A stretch of 64,000 bases of DNA from Gymnogyps californianus. Lineage: Eukaryota; Chordata; Aves; Accipitriformes; Cathartidae. The stretch spans positions 52,322,663-52,386,662 of the forward strand of contig NC_059500.1 in NCBI RefSeq assembly GCF_018139145.2, given 5' to 3'. A program made the translations under genes and the position numbers. The notes beneath the pieces are model-generated. The model did no database searches, had not been told where the DNA came from, and saw nothing but the letters and a program-made list of their open reading frames with translations. This document shows positions 25,212 to 38,500 of the stretch, piece after piece; the first letter of the stretch is position 1, and each line of letters opens with the position of its first letter.

Positions 25212-25375
25212 TGGCAACAGCATCAGCCCTTAGCAACAGTACGTGTGTATTCAGACCACTAGTAACACTGAGCCAAAGTGGAAGATCAGACTATAGAAAC
25301 CTTTGGACGATATATGTCAGGAATTTTCAGGTATTATTTCGCCTTAGCAACAGTCTCATTTCATCCCCTAGCAAC
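25212..25375 (+). promoter_or_regulatory. Cluster of four RFX-like half-sites
   Basis: The word T(A/G)GCAAC, the half-site of the RFX X-box, occurs four times in 164 bp, all in the same orientation: TGGCAAC at 25212-25218 and TAGCAAC at 25231-25237, 25345-25351 and 25369-25375. Three of the four are followed by AG. RFX factors usually bind two inverted half-sites; here the partner halves are weak or absent. The clustering is visible, the regulatory role is inference. Confidence 0.35.
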
Positions 25376-26297
25376 TCTAAATATAAATTCAGTTTTGTTT
25401 TTCCTGCTCAAAATTACCTCTTGGGAACAACTAAGAGGATTCCCTTGTTAACTTTAATGAAATTCAGTGTTTCACTTATTCCTAGTTTAAGATAAATGGC
25501 AGGATTCAATATTGCACAGTAGTGCTCTAGATCTATGCAGTATGTCATGGCTTGAGAGTTATGAAAATTAAGATGGTAGAGCTGTATTTTAGTGTTATTC
25601 TTCTTTACACATAATTGTATACAGCCGCTATTTCACAAATTTTTATTAGTATTATACATGTACAAAAATCATTGCTTTCATCCATCAAGCTTCTTGCATC
25701 CTGCCTGAGCCAGCTTTTATATCGTTTGATAACAAAGACCTACATATTCTTCTACTGGAATCTTTGAGAAGAAAATATCTTGTCCCTGAAGGGAGTAGTA
25801 AGTCTCCACTGCTATTTTATTGCCATTCATATCCCATCTACTTATCCGTTGGTACAGAAGTATCAGCTAAAATCGTACAGTAAGTCTTTTATGACAAACA
25901 TCCCCTTTGATTGTGGTTAGACTTCCGCAATATTTCTGTAGTGCAGCATATACTTATCTTGTGGTGGATACTTATCTAGCAGTGGTTCCTCAGTGTGTTA
26001 GCATATTGTATAATTTTCATTTTCTACTAGTATCTCACTCTATTGAAATTCAGTTTCTCTTTTTCTGTTTAAAGAGCCTTCTGGACTCTGTATTTGAATA
26101 TTTAAAGAAATATGATCCCACATTGCATTCTTAAGAGAGAGTAATTGACATTGTGTCAAAACGTGTTTGTGTACACTGTAGAATTCAAACAAGAAAAGGA
26201 AAGAAGGAAATGAAAAGCAACATGAATGATCACAGAGCTTGTTAATTCCATTTGCGTCTTCTGGTTGTTACCTGTTACCTTATTCCATTGCAATAAC

Positions 26298-26300
<3 letters not shown>
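25376..26300. other. AT-rich non-coding DNA
   Basis: No gene or mobile element recognised. The short plus frame at 25907-26134 has no known motif. Confidence 0.65.

Positions 26301-26344
<44 letters not shown>
26301..26344. repeat. (TA)22 microsatellite
   Basis: Forty-four bases of uninterrupted alternating T and A. Such perfect dinucleotide tracts are usually length-polymorphic and can extrude cruciforms. Confidence 0.98.
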
Positions 26345-26347
<3 letters not shown>

Positions 26348-29033
26348 GGATACTGTTGATAGTCTGCATTGAATATAAACTTTGTCCTTTTTTCAATTTT
26401 CAGTGCTGAATTTTGCTTACACAGCCTTGATAGTCTTCATAGGAGTTTTTTAAACAGCAAAATAATTTTACACACTCAGAGTATGTATGCTTGCAGGAAA
26501 GCAAGATACCGTCACTGCTAAGTGACTTGAAAGAAACAAGTAATCATCTGACCCACAAACACAGTAACTTTTCAGGGTGTTTTGTAATCCAGTCTTTAAC
26601 TCTGTGACTTAGGACTTGCTGGCACACTAAGTAATAGTATTCCTCTGGCCTCACCGTACAGCACTGATATGTTTCCAAATCTTATCTACAAATGATCTTC
26701 TTTTATACACTATACACACTGAAAAGGTATACAATTCTTTTCTGCATATGCAGTCATTTCTACATATCCTTTCTGCATCATCAACCAGACAGAGAGGGCA
26801 TTGCTTATTGTTATCATGGGCATGCTTTGAAATGTCTCCATTTCCTACAGTCATTTCCACTTAACTACACTCAATTTCAGCTTATTAAAAACAAGATCCT
26901 CCTGGTCATAAAATAGCCTCATAGCAACAATAAGCTACAGCATAGGAAAAAAAACCTCAAATTCTCTCTTAATTAAAAGTAACACATTTGTTTGAATAAG
27001 AAAATATATGACCAAATGTGGTGAAATAAATTATTTATTATCAATATTATTATACTTCAGTCACTCATGTTCTCTTTGTGTGGTATTCTTTTTGAGGTAT
27101 GGAAATTCTGTTAGTGTATCAGACAAGAACATGATTTCTTGGATGACAGTTCTGTACATGTATACAATATTAACATATCTGCTTATGTCCTATGTTCATG
27201 TTATCACATGAAGTCACATTTTTCAGATGAAACAACAAGTATACCTTGCATATCAACCCATTCAGTTATGCACACATATAAGTATATTCTCAGATACACA
27301 CAATCTTTAGATAATCAGGAGAATCAGTCAATATATTGTGAAATCTGACCTCAGGAATTCCTCATGAAGAAATAGAAGTCAGAGTTTAATGATATGTTAT
27401 TACCATATAACCTGCTACTTCCTCTATTCTTTCTGTAAGCACTTCACATTTAGTTTAGCTTCAGAATACAAAAACTACAAATTTTGCATATCAACTTTTT
27501 AATGAGAATCAAGCAAAGGATATCACGTAATCCCTTCTCCGGATATAAAGGCAGGTTAAGACACAATTAAATGGTAGTTTATCAAAAGAAAGAGATAAAG
27601 CTGCAAGTGCTACAAAATGGCAGAGGTGTTCTAGCACCACTTACAGAAATAAGTGAGATGCCACATTAAAAATTATTCTGATTAATTTATCTTTGAAGAA
27701 AATATTAGAAAGAAATTATATTGGATGAGTGATTAGTTTATCCCTTTGAGGAAAACAGGTACAATGGATTTCGGCTTTAATAACGGAACAATTGGAAAAC
27801 TACTATTTGGACAGACATTTCTGGCATGGCTGTGAAATAGAAAACAGTTTTAAAGTTAATTTCTGGTGTTAATTAAAGGCCTGATCCAAACCCCATCTTG
27901 AGGCGCGGTGAAATTTATCCATTACATTCAGTAAATTTTGGAACCAATCCTATGACATGTCTACCACACAGAAAAATGCTGAATATTGTAATTCAGATTT
28001 TAAAAAGCAGTTAATGAGTTTTCAAAGGAAAGATGAAAGACTAAAATGCTGATATCATGAATATGGTGATGTCAAGATAGAATATTAAATCAGGGTACAG
28101 AGATTTATTTATGTATGTATCTGCAGTTACGACTAATTTACCAAATTAGTAGAGAGTATTCAAAAATAGTTCTGAGATTTCTCTTGATTATAGCCAGATT
28201 TGGGGAGGATCATGACACTGGAAATTAGTCAGACAAAATAACGCAATAAGAAGATGCAGAAGTGTATAAAACTTTTAGATGACTGGAAACATATTTTTAA
28301 ATGGGAAACATGGACAATACATTTTGGGGGAAAATGAACCAAAATAGTAACCTTTCATTAAGTTGAAAAGTCTTGCCATGTTCTACACAAGTCAGGAAAA
28401 CAACTGGTTGCTGTAAAATACTTGCAGATATTGTTCTATAATGCAATATACCCCAAGAGATTTAAGGTTTTACATGTCACTGATCAGACCACAGCTAACA
28501 TGAGTTAAACTAATTTTCCTGGAGTGGATACACTTTCCTGCACTGTGTGTTGCTGTTGTTAATCATTTTATTGAATAAAGTTCATCCCTGTGCAGAGGAC
28601 CTGTCCAATACCCATGGAGAGAAATTAAAACTTGTTTCTGCAACCACTTAAGCATCTGCTTATTTTCGCATGAGTAAGGAGCTCTTTTCAATTTTAACAG
28701 GCTTGCTGATGTGTACAGACTTCAGTGTTCATAAATGTTTCATAACATTTCTGAACATAACTGTCGAGAAATACTGTGTTCTAAATGTGTGGTGCATTTA
28801 CCTTGTACTGGCCCTCAGTGTAACGGTGAATTTGCATTAAGTAAAGTGTTTGTTTTGCAGAAATATAAAAAAAGTCAGTTGCTTGATTCCATAATTAATA
28901 TGTATTATGAAAATTAAAAATACAATCCTACAGTCCTTACTTTTGACTTAGAGGAAATATTTTACTGACAATAAGTGGACCAACACGTAAAAGTACAATA
29001 CCGTTGAAATTAGTGGACTTGTAACTGGTACAA
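26345..29033. other. AT-rich non-coding DNA
   Basis: No gene or mobile element recognised. Short frames between 26651 and 27348, and at 28735-28917, overlap in different frames or lack any motif. Confidence 0.65.
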
Positions 29034-29049
29034 CTAGTACTAGTACTAG
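29034..29049. repeat. 16-bp perfect palindrome
   Basis: CTAGTACTAGTACTAG equals its own reverse complement and is also a CTAGTA tandem repeat. Probably a small local duplication. Confidence 0.9.
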
Positions 29050-29649
29050 ACTACAACAGCAGAATTTGGTGCAGTGCTTTTGAGTAAATTATTGCTTGAA
29101 GAGAAACTGCATCTTTAGGCTTTTCCAATAATAAATACAATAAAAATAATATAGTTTGATGGAAATTTTTGGAGTATCAGCTTTTATGTGCAAGATTGTC
29201 ATTGCAAGTCTGATAGGGAAAAGTGGGGTAGAAGGCCTACTAAAGAGGACAAGTACCTTGATGCTGAAGACAGAATCAGTTTTTTAAAAAAAAGAAAGAA
29301 ACTGAAAGGAAACGGTATTATACTGAGAGTGGGAGAAAAGGAAAGGAATAGAAAGACTGCGCTGCTCCAAAGCCAATTAATATTTTTAAAATGGTACTTG
29401 CCATGACTAGAGAGACAGAGAGAACTATTGAAATATGAGATGAAGAGAGAGAGCAAAGACTGGTGAATGATACAGAGAACACATTACATCATTTTTACTG
29501 GAAGAACTTCTTATGAAGTAAACATCCAAAGGGCAAATTCTGACCAAACCTCTTCAGCAGTGGGGGTCTCCAAGAAGAGCTGAACTGGTGCTTTGAAACT
29601 ATTCTGACAAGCGGAACAGAAAATTCTACAGGAGCAGAGAGAGAATTCT
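29050..29649. other. Purine-rich non-coding DNA
   Basis: From about 29283 to 29460 the plus strand is purine-rich (A and G runs). The opposing frames 29188-29406 (plus, Lys/Arg/Glu-rich) and 29199-29456 (minus, Ser/Phe/Leu-rich) reflect this bias and are not convincing genes. Confidence 0.6.
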
Positions 29650-29880
29650 TCATTTATCTTAATTACATTTCAGCTCTCAAGTACAATTAAGGCTGTATCC
29701 ACTGTTTGCCCATTACATATTTTATTTATGCAATGGCAGCATATTTAATTTACTTTTCTAAAAATACACCTTTCCGCTGAACTATTTTTTAAATACACTT
29801 GTATTGTTTATTTTTATGTTTTTGGAAATGCATGTCCTAAATTGCCTTAGAGCTCACTGACATTCCTTTGCTCAATGTAT
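29650..29880. promoter_or_regulatory. Possible conserved non-coding element
   Basis: Repeat-free AT-rich stretch with words often seen in conserved vertebrate enhancers: TTAATTACATTT near 29659, ACAATTAAGG near 29683 and ATGCAATGGCAGCAT near 29729. The call rests only on texture. Confidence 0.2.
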
Positions 29881-32252
29881 TTAACACTCAGTTGGACACT
29901 TGTATTGAATGCTTACTGAAGGAGCTAAATCATGTATAATTTATGTCTCTTACCCTGTCAGTAGAGCTTCAGTTTGACTATTACGTGTGAAAAATTACTC
30001 ATTCATCGAAGTATTTTCAAAATCTTCCCTTTAGGTTAGGAGGTGGGAGGTCTTTTCGGGGTCAACTTTTTTCTATCTTTTATTGAACTTATTGGTGAAA
30101 AGAACAGCTACAGTAGTAAAAAGCACTTTTTTTCTCTTTAAATGGAAACTACTATTTATTACACATTTCACTAAAGCATCTGGAAGCATGTGGCGAGAGG
30201 GTGGAAACTGCAATGAAATCAAGAGCCATGTTAACCTGCTTCCTGAACAGATATTATGAAAAAAAAAAATTACTCAGATGTGGTGTTACTTTTTAACTCT
30301 TCTCTTTTGTATGAATTCACCATTTTACCGTTCCTGAGAGTTTTTTCTCTGGCAAGCATCAATGCAATATTTCTGTGAAGAGCAACTTTTACATGTTCTC
30401 TCTTTAAGGATTTCATGCACCTCCTAATGCCATTTCATCAAAAAACAAGTATAAGAGATTTGGCAAAATATATAATAGTAAATTGTTAATACCAATATAG
30501 AATATTGTTCCCTTAGATGTCTTCAAAAATACAGTAAAAGTACTGTGGAGATATAAAATCAGATTCTCTTCAGAATCTATGAACCAGAGCTAGATCCAGG
30601 GCCAGATTAAAATGAACAAGCAGTGAAGCTATTTTGTTAAGCTTGGCCTGGCACAGAAGCTTCCATCAAAAATGAAACTACAAAGGACAAAACAGAACCA
30701 AAAAAAGTGTTGATGATTGCAGTGTCTCCTCATGGGCCATGGGGCATCTGCTGCACAGAGAACAGATGCTTGGATTTGCTCCTCTTGATTACCTTCCTTC
30801 CATTTTTGTGTCTGCTGCTGCAGTTCCATAAACTGAATGAAAATTAGCTTTAGCCATATGTCTTCATTCTCCTTGGGCCAGCAACGTGGGCAGAATATGG
30901 GAGAAGACAGCATGGTGCACATAGGATGTATCTGCTGTTTCCCAGCTATGGGCAAGGTTCCGGCCCAAGGTCTAGCAGGATGACGTATACCTAAGCCAGC
31001 CCATCATCCACTCCTGTACAATGGGAGAGTAAAATGGTCAGGGGAGGCAGGAAGACCTGCCCTGTGTTGGACATAAACCTAGAAGTATTAGAGGCCTTCT
31101 GCAAGAATAGAAGCATGCCAGTTCCACTTCTCTGCACAGGCTTTTAACATTCACTGACCAATTTTCCATAACATGAGTTTAATTTTTTTGGACTTGAAAT
31201 ATATTGGTGTTTACCAAGGAAAACTGTAACTGTCTGCTTCTTTCTTTGCAAAATGTATGAAGAGGAGGAGTTGTTCAATCAAAGAATTTGATTGCTCCAG
31301 AAGTGTGTTGAGCAACAGCATAACGTTAAAGTAACAGCTCTCCTCTCTACCCAGGTTCTTTTAAGATTAACTAGGAAAACACTAAAATCTTTGGTAGAAA
31401 AGTGAGGATGAGTAAATCTTCTGCTGTGGAAACTATAATCAAGGAAAGATTTCTAACTGGCATAAGTGCTTGTCTGTGCTATTTACAAACCTACCCAAAT
31501 GTCCCTTCTCTGTTTCTCTACCAAAAATTATGGAGAATAGTTCTGTAATTGTCTTTCAATTAAATAAACAAAAGGATACTGATTTTAAAACCTTCAACTG
31601 CAGTTCAGGACACAAATTTAAACTGAAGACATTCTGCTTCTATATCTTGAACCTGATAAATCCTCTGTCATTGTTAGATCCTTTGGAAGCAAATATATCT
31701 GCTTAATAGAAAGGTGCAGCACCTTTTAAGAGTAGCACCCCCTTCAGAGCTGCCTCCAGACCTCATAGACGGAGTCTCTGTAAGATTTTTCACTACATTA
31801 GCTGAGTATTAGCTTGGGTTCTTTATTCTATATCTGTTCTTATGTTTGCATTTTCTCAATTTGAAATTGAAAATATTTATTCATTGCATGCAAAGAACAA
31901 GCATAGTACATGATACGTTCTAAGCATCAAGTCTATAAAAAATATTTCTCTTCCCACAGATTATGACACTGAATATCCATTTTGACACACTGAAAAAGAT
32001 TGCGTTTATGTTTTTATAAGTCATAATTTGAAGGATAATTTCTTTTGTATTATATGGATTTACTGTTACATAGATTGAAACCAGGGAAAGTAAGTGTCCT
32101 TTTAAATTGTATAGAACTCTCTGCTGTTAGAGATTGAATACTCAGTAGACAGGTTGTTCCCTTCACTTGGATTCAAAATTAGAAAGTAAAAATTAATCTT
32201 GCTTGTGACACTTTTTAACTTAAATTCTCTAATGGAATAATATATTAAGCAT
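29881..32252. other. Non-coding DNA upstream of candidate exon
   Basis: No gene or mobile element recognised. The 108-codon minus frame at 30629-30955 has no domain resemblance. If the candidate exon at 32291 is real this is intron. Confidence 0.6.
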
Positions 32253-32340
32253 TTTACAAAGTTTTATTTTGCCCCTTTCTTTTTCCTTAGGTGAGAAATT
32301 CAGTGGAAAGCAGCAAAATCTACAAAGATTCAAAGTAAGA
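32253..32340 (+). other. Candidate 44-nt exon with recursive-splice-site signature
   Basis: A pyrimidine tract (32269-32288, nearly unbroken T/C) ends in TTAG at 32287-32290. It is followed at once by GTGAGA, so acceptor and donor consensus are fused as AG|GTGAG. A second strong donor, AAA|GTAAGA, lies 44 nt on (exon 32291-32334, GT at 32335). A branch-point-like TTTAC (32253-32257, A at 32256) sits 35 nt upstream of the exon. The 44 nt are open in two of three frames, including V-R-N-S-V-E-S-S-K from the first base. I do not recognise the peptide. Recursive splicing with such RS-exons is established for several very long vertebrate genes. Here it is inferred from motifs alone, and the host gene is unknown. 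Confidence 0.3.
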
Positions 32341-35052
32341 TTTCACATGCACTCGCTTTCTAAGTGTTCATTGTTAACAGATTTTTGCAATGTTAGTTAT
32401 TTTTTTCTAAAAGGCCTATGACTTCTTTTGGTTCGCGTTTTGTGTTATAAACCACAAACTTCCTTCTACTTGCCAATATTTAGTACATCTTGGAAAGTGT
32501 ATCCCTTTTGAAATTCCAAGAGGTTCTCCTAGTCAGGAAACAGAGCATAATGCTTGGATCAGTAGATCATGTAATAAACTCTTGTACATATCTCCTAATG
32601 TGCAGGAATGAGATCATAGTTCAGATTTCGCAGTGTCGGAATAAAAGAAAGTCTTACTACAATGGTGTGATTCCTAAGGTGTGCTATAAATTAAACAGAA
32701 ATTTAGGGAATGCATTGAATGAGTAACAGCGATAACAACAAAGGGTACTGAGCACTTCTAGCCTTTCTGTTTCATGTGATATCTCACACTAGCCTTTGTA
32801 CAGTGAATAATACTCATCTGTAAAGGCAAAGTAAGACTGGAAAGCAGTTCACTGATTCTTGTAAGAAAGTATTCTACAAGCTAAAGCTGTATGAAAAAGA
32901 TATGTCAAATGTTTAATGCTCTTTCTACCTATTTTGTATAAGGTAATATGATAGTTGGGCATGTATGACCTGACCTGTTTCTTTTTGATGAGTAAGGCAG
33001 GGTATTCATTGACCTGGCTATGAAGTAGATCACTCCTTACTGAGAAAACACTTTATGGCTAGTAAAGCATCACAGCAAATTTGTGATTATTTTATATGTG
33101 TACAGACACTTTGGCAATTTATAATACATTCTACATATTATATAATATATATAATAATGTATAGGAAATTTGGGGTTGTTGATCACATTAGGAAACAGCT
33201 AGATTAATTCTGTATTCAAGTGGAGTCTTCAAGTTTCATACATTAACCCATTATGTTTAACACATTGATAGCAGAACTGAAAAAGGTGGTGAAAAATAAT
33301 ATCACATATTTTTCTGGAGTTATTAAGCTATTTAGAGAAGTAAAACTCCTGACTTCTTTGTGGAGAAAGACAGAAGAATCCTAAGATGATTGAGTGAATG
33401 GACAATAAATTGCCAGATGAAATTCAGCATGCAGTAAATGTGATGTTCCCTGAGAAAAACAGACATACTATAACAAGCACTCACAATTTGAAGGTGGTTA
33501 ATTTCCATTCAGAGTTAGATAGTTCATCTCAAAAGTAAGTACAGCAACATTTGGCAAGATGAGGAGCAGGACAAAAATGATGATCAAAATAGCAAGACAA
33601 TTTTTGTATGAGTAATGACTATGTACCTAGCATTCTTCAATCTGGAACAGAGATAAACTGAGGAAAGACCAGACAGAAGTTTATAAAATCATGTCTGGTG
33701 TGTAGAAAATAAAGAAGGGAACAATCATTCATTTTTTCTTCCAGTACAGAAACTATAGTCTGAAAACTGAAAGGAACAAGTGCAAGGTTCAGAATAAATA
33801 CAGCCTATAGCGAAGATGTGCAACTCCTTGCAAAAAGTTATTTGGGATTCAAAATTTTCCACAGACTCAAGGGAAAGCCAGAAAAAAAATGTGGAAGAAA
33901 AATCCCATAAAGCTATAAATACACTGATACTCCCTCTGGCTTCAGAAGTCCCTAAGGTGCAATTGTGTGGATACATGCCCACGGGTAATATCACTACATA
34001 TTTGTGCTGTTCTTACATTTCCTGAAATTTCCATTATTAGCCACTCAATACCCCAGGGGAGCTATTGTGTTACACGATCTTTCGCCATTCTTGCTTTTAT
34101 GCTACAGCTTACAGAATATGCTATCAATTGTAAAGTAACACATAGAAATATAGTTAGTGAGTTAAATAGGTTACCAGACACATACTTTAGTCTCTTTCTA
34201 GCCTCCCTGTTTTGATGTAATTTTATACTTTAAGTCACTCTCAACCTTGTGTTGAATGGCAGTGGCAATACCAGAAGCCCAGAAAAGGCTTGCTGTTAAG
34301 TGTCAAGTTCCAGCAAGATTCATCCTTGCTTAGTTAAATCATGTTGGGTGTTCACAGCAAACACGAACTATGTTTTGTACAGGTCTCAATGGAGGGAGCT
34401 ATTCTAAGCCATAAGAGACTTAATGAAATGTAGGTATTTTCTTCTCAGACATTTGTCACTGAGATGTCTACATACAATAATACAGTGGGGAAACTGTTAC
34501 AGATAAGGAAAACTGACCACACCCAGTAAGAAAGGTTGTTGTGACTCTAGGAATAAAATGGGGCTTATGAACATGAGAGAGAGAAAATGAAAATAATAGA
34601 TTAACAGGAATAAGCTACCTAACTAAGACATCCCTCTGTGAACAAAATTCAACTGATATTTAACTTTTGAAGAGAAAAATCATTCTTTAGAGACTTCTCC
34701 TTAAAAAAACATGTAAAAACTGGGTTTATTTTATGGGGAGACTCTTTTTTATTTGTTTTTCTGTGGAAACAAGTGAGTATTAAAAATCTCAGTATGAAAA
34801 CACTGGACAACACGGGAGAAGCTATTCTTCTCACAACCACGAATACCTCTCTTGCTTTTTATTTTTATTTTCCATATTGGCACTAGCTAGATAAGTTTCC
34901 GTTCTTTCTGGCTTATATGTTGATAAGGGATGGATGAGCACACATCATTGTATGCTTGGACATGGGCTGTCCAAGGGCTGCGCTTATCTGCAAGAGGTGC
35001 TGCTTAACAGCATCAATCTTGATTAGAACAAGGCTTTATTTTAAAATTTCCC
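32341..35052. other. AT-rich non-coding DNA
   Basis: No gene or mobile element recognised. An AT-only patch lies near 33134-33164. The overlapping frames at 33725-34215 lie on both strands and in different frames with no family motif. Confidence 0.65.
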
Positions 35053-35072
35053 CTCTCTCTCTCTCTCTCTCT
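35053..35072 (+). repeat. (CT)10 microsatellite
   Basis: Ten perfect CT units. The plus frame 34956-35138 reads Ser-Leu repeats through it and is not a gene. Confidence 0.95.
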
Positions 35073-35089
35073 TTATGTTTCAAGTCGGA

Positions 35090-35560
35090 AAGAAACAATA
35101 GAGACAAACACTGGAAGATGGTGTCTAGAGCTAATTGACTAGCATATTTAAAGTGGGCTGTGGTTGCTTAGAAACATTTATAGCCTTTAACAGAAGCCTG
35201 ATTATTAAATAGTCTGCAGGGCAATGTAGGACAACATGTTTTTACAAGAGCAAGAATCACAGTGAAAGATGGTCTGTGGCTTAATATTAAAGGGGGACAT
35301 ATTTACAAATAACATTTTATTTTTTAAGCCCAATTAAACAACATAACTGAACAAATTTTGAACAACGCTTATGCCAGTGCAGTAAACTGAAACTCATTGT
35401 CATGACTACTGTGGGCCAACTTGCTGTTTATTCCGTAAGGCCCTCTGTTAATTCCAGCAGTAGTTATTTCTTCTCTGTGGATGATCTTGAGAGCTTGCAA
35501 TTTACTTATTATAGTAAAGTGCATATTATGTAGGAAGAAGCTGATTACGGAGAACAAAGG
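35090..35560. promoter_or_regulatory. Possible conserved non-coding element
   Basis: Repeat-free stretch containing GAGCTAATTGACTAG (near 35129), a TGTGGTTGC RUNX-like word (near 35159), TGATTATTAAATAG (near 35199) and TTAATATTAAAGG (near 35281). The mixture of short homeodomain-like cores with balanced unique sequence is the texture of developmental enhancers. No alignment supports it here. Confidence 0.25.
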
Positions 35561-38500
35561 ACACTGAGATGTCTGAAGTGCAGCAGCCTTTGATCATGTA
35601 ACAGCCTTATGACAAAAAATCTTACAGAGAGGGACTATTCAAAGTCTGAATTCTGTAGAGGATAGGGCAAGCAATATGTCCTACAAAGGTACTGGTATTT
35701 CCAATACAGGTGACTTATTAAAAGTACCTGAAATAAATCTAGGCTATAATCAGTTTTACTTATCCATTGAAATCTCATTGTCTATTTACTTATTTCAAAA
35801 AGATGTAAATAATGCCTATGATGTCATTTGTTTTGGGATCCTCCATGACAAAAATGTTCAGTCTTTCTAAAGAATGTCTCAGATTTCTTCACAAAGCATT
35901 GTTGAAATCTCAGGGAACTTCTTTGATTCTCTAAGTAATGTGTTTCTATTTCCCTGGTACACATGAAACTGTTCATACTTCTGTTGTAGCAATAAGGTCA
36001 CCTAAAACATTGAATCTTCGTGAAAGACATGAATATTATAAAATCTGACAGGTTTATAGTACACTTTTTTCTTTCCTGTAGCCTACCACAAAGTATTATG
36101 CAAAGGGTAGAATGGGAAGAATTCTCTGCTGTCTGGTTGAGATTTAGTTTTAGACTTAAGTGCCCAAGTTTTGTCAAGAAAAAATATAAATCATAGGAAC
36201 ATTATAGGAAGTCTGGCCTGTACATGAATTAGCAAACAAGGTTAGTGATTTTAATAGGGCCTTTTTTACTAGGCAAATTATTCTACTATTTCTAATTACA
36301 AAAATTCTAACTGTTACAGGGCAAATTAATAGCTGTTAATACCCACCACAAAAAAATATGGTAAAAGGAGTGAGGGGAAGACTAATTTTATTATTTATTA
36401 ATAAATAATTAATAAATCAGAAGCTTCAGTGTTAATCAAAACATATACTATCAGGGTTTCAAAGTAAATGTAATAATAAAAAATATGATTCTTCTAGCCT
36501 TCTTAGTTATCTATCTTGAGAAGACATTATAAATGATGAAAAATATTCAGTAGCTTACAGATCAAGACTGAACTTCTCTGATTATTTCTTGAGTTAAGAT
36601 TCTGTAGAAATAACCAGCTTTCTGAGCCCTATGGACTTTTAATGCAAAATTCCCTGCACCACCACTAACAGGGACTAAGTCTGCAATGAAAACAGGAAGA
36701 ATATTTAACTATAAAATGAGTGATAATATCTTCACACAAAATGCTGCCACACGCATAAAATGCTGTCACATAGGTAAAGTAAACCACTGAAAAACTGGAA
36801 TTGAAAACACTATCCAAACTCCTTATTGATCTAAATCATTATTTGTTGCCATACTATATCAACAATATTCAGTAGAAAACTGTATTATTCAAGACCATAG
36901 TATGTTTTTAACAAACAACAAATACTAATAGAATAAACAACAAAGTAAGGTTGATCTTATTTCCTGTAGATTAAATCCTTTTTATTTTATAATTTAATGG
37001 AAGGCCATTAAATGAAACTATTATTGGAAAAGATATACTCAGGAACTCAATTTAGCAGAATTGCAGTTAAAAGCATATTACACCTCTGGACAGCAATAAA
37101 GGAAATGGGCATGACTTCTTCAACCTCAATGAGTCATATACATTTTTTGGCTTGAAAAAATGATCATTTTTTGGAAAAGGTTAGGGGTTGTTGTAAGATA
37201 ACTCACTGGGACATAACCTTGTCATAAGATACTTCAGAAAATAGAATCAGTTTTATCATTTGATATTATTTACTTAGTATTTTCACATCAAGAACTTCAT
37301 TAACCAAGCTCATAGATGTAATTGCTAATTTCTATTAGAGAAGTTATTAGGCTCTCAGGATTACAGCACTGAGTTACTTGGCAGTTACCAAAGAGGAAAA
37401 ACTCTTCTCGTAGTTTCTGTAATTTTATATAATGTGTTCCTGGAGTTGCAAGAGTTCAGTGAGGGATTTTTTTGCTTTATAAGGACGACATATTCAAAGA
37501 TGACCTAAAAATTTGCTGGATGATAAGTAATGATTATGTCCCACTCAGACAATTTTTTATTCTAATTCTACTGGAGTGGAGCAAATAACTTATTTTTGGT
37601 GTTGTAAAAAAAACAGTTGGAAAAGCCAAGGAAGAATATCTTTCCAGTTCAGATAAAAAGATTTGCAGGAGTGTGCTTAAATTTCATGAATGCTTTAGTC
37701 TTTTTCTAACTATGAGAAAGTTTCTAAGTGAATTACCTTTACAAATAAAATCAGTACAAACATTTTTGTATAAAATAAGTTGGAATTATGAACCTTAATC
37801 TTTTGGAGATATTCTTACATTGTTGTTTTCCACAATTTGAACTAATTTGACTATCCTAGAATGAACTGATAAAAACATTTCTTCAATGACTGCTGTAATA
37901 ACAAGATTCTAATTATCTTTATTATTTTAAAATAATACAGTAAAATTTTATAGACCTTAAAGTGTAGAGTATTTTATTCCCTCTGTCTTCAGCTAGATGG
38001 TTAATGGAAAGCCAGTATTGAAAAAGAGTGTAAACTGTACCACCATCCTACAGAAGGGATGTTAGCTCTCTCTTCCCTTGAAATTCACAGAAAGAGATTG
38101 TTTTATCAACTGGAAATTGAGAAGGAAAAGACTTCAGACTGATTCATTAAAAAGGCATGGCTTGTGATTTATCATGTTAAAAATTGGTTGGAAAAGACCA
38201 TTAAGTCAATTAAAATAGGAATAAGTACACAAGAATGAAAACACATATTGCAAGTTGTGCCCTTTGCCATGTTATTGATTAGCTCATTATACTGTATTGC
38301 CTGTAGTGCATGACCATTTACATATTAAAACCTCTTCATGTTTAAGTTTGCATAAAGGCACCAAAAACTCTTTTCTTCAGCCATTTCAGCTCTCATTACT
38401 GAATTCTGAATATATCATCAAACAGCCAAGGGAGAGATTGCACTCCTTACACACATTTAAGTTCCATGTGAACTATTTCCATTTGTGTAGAAGTAGAACT

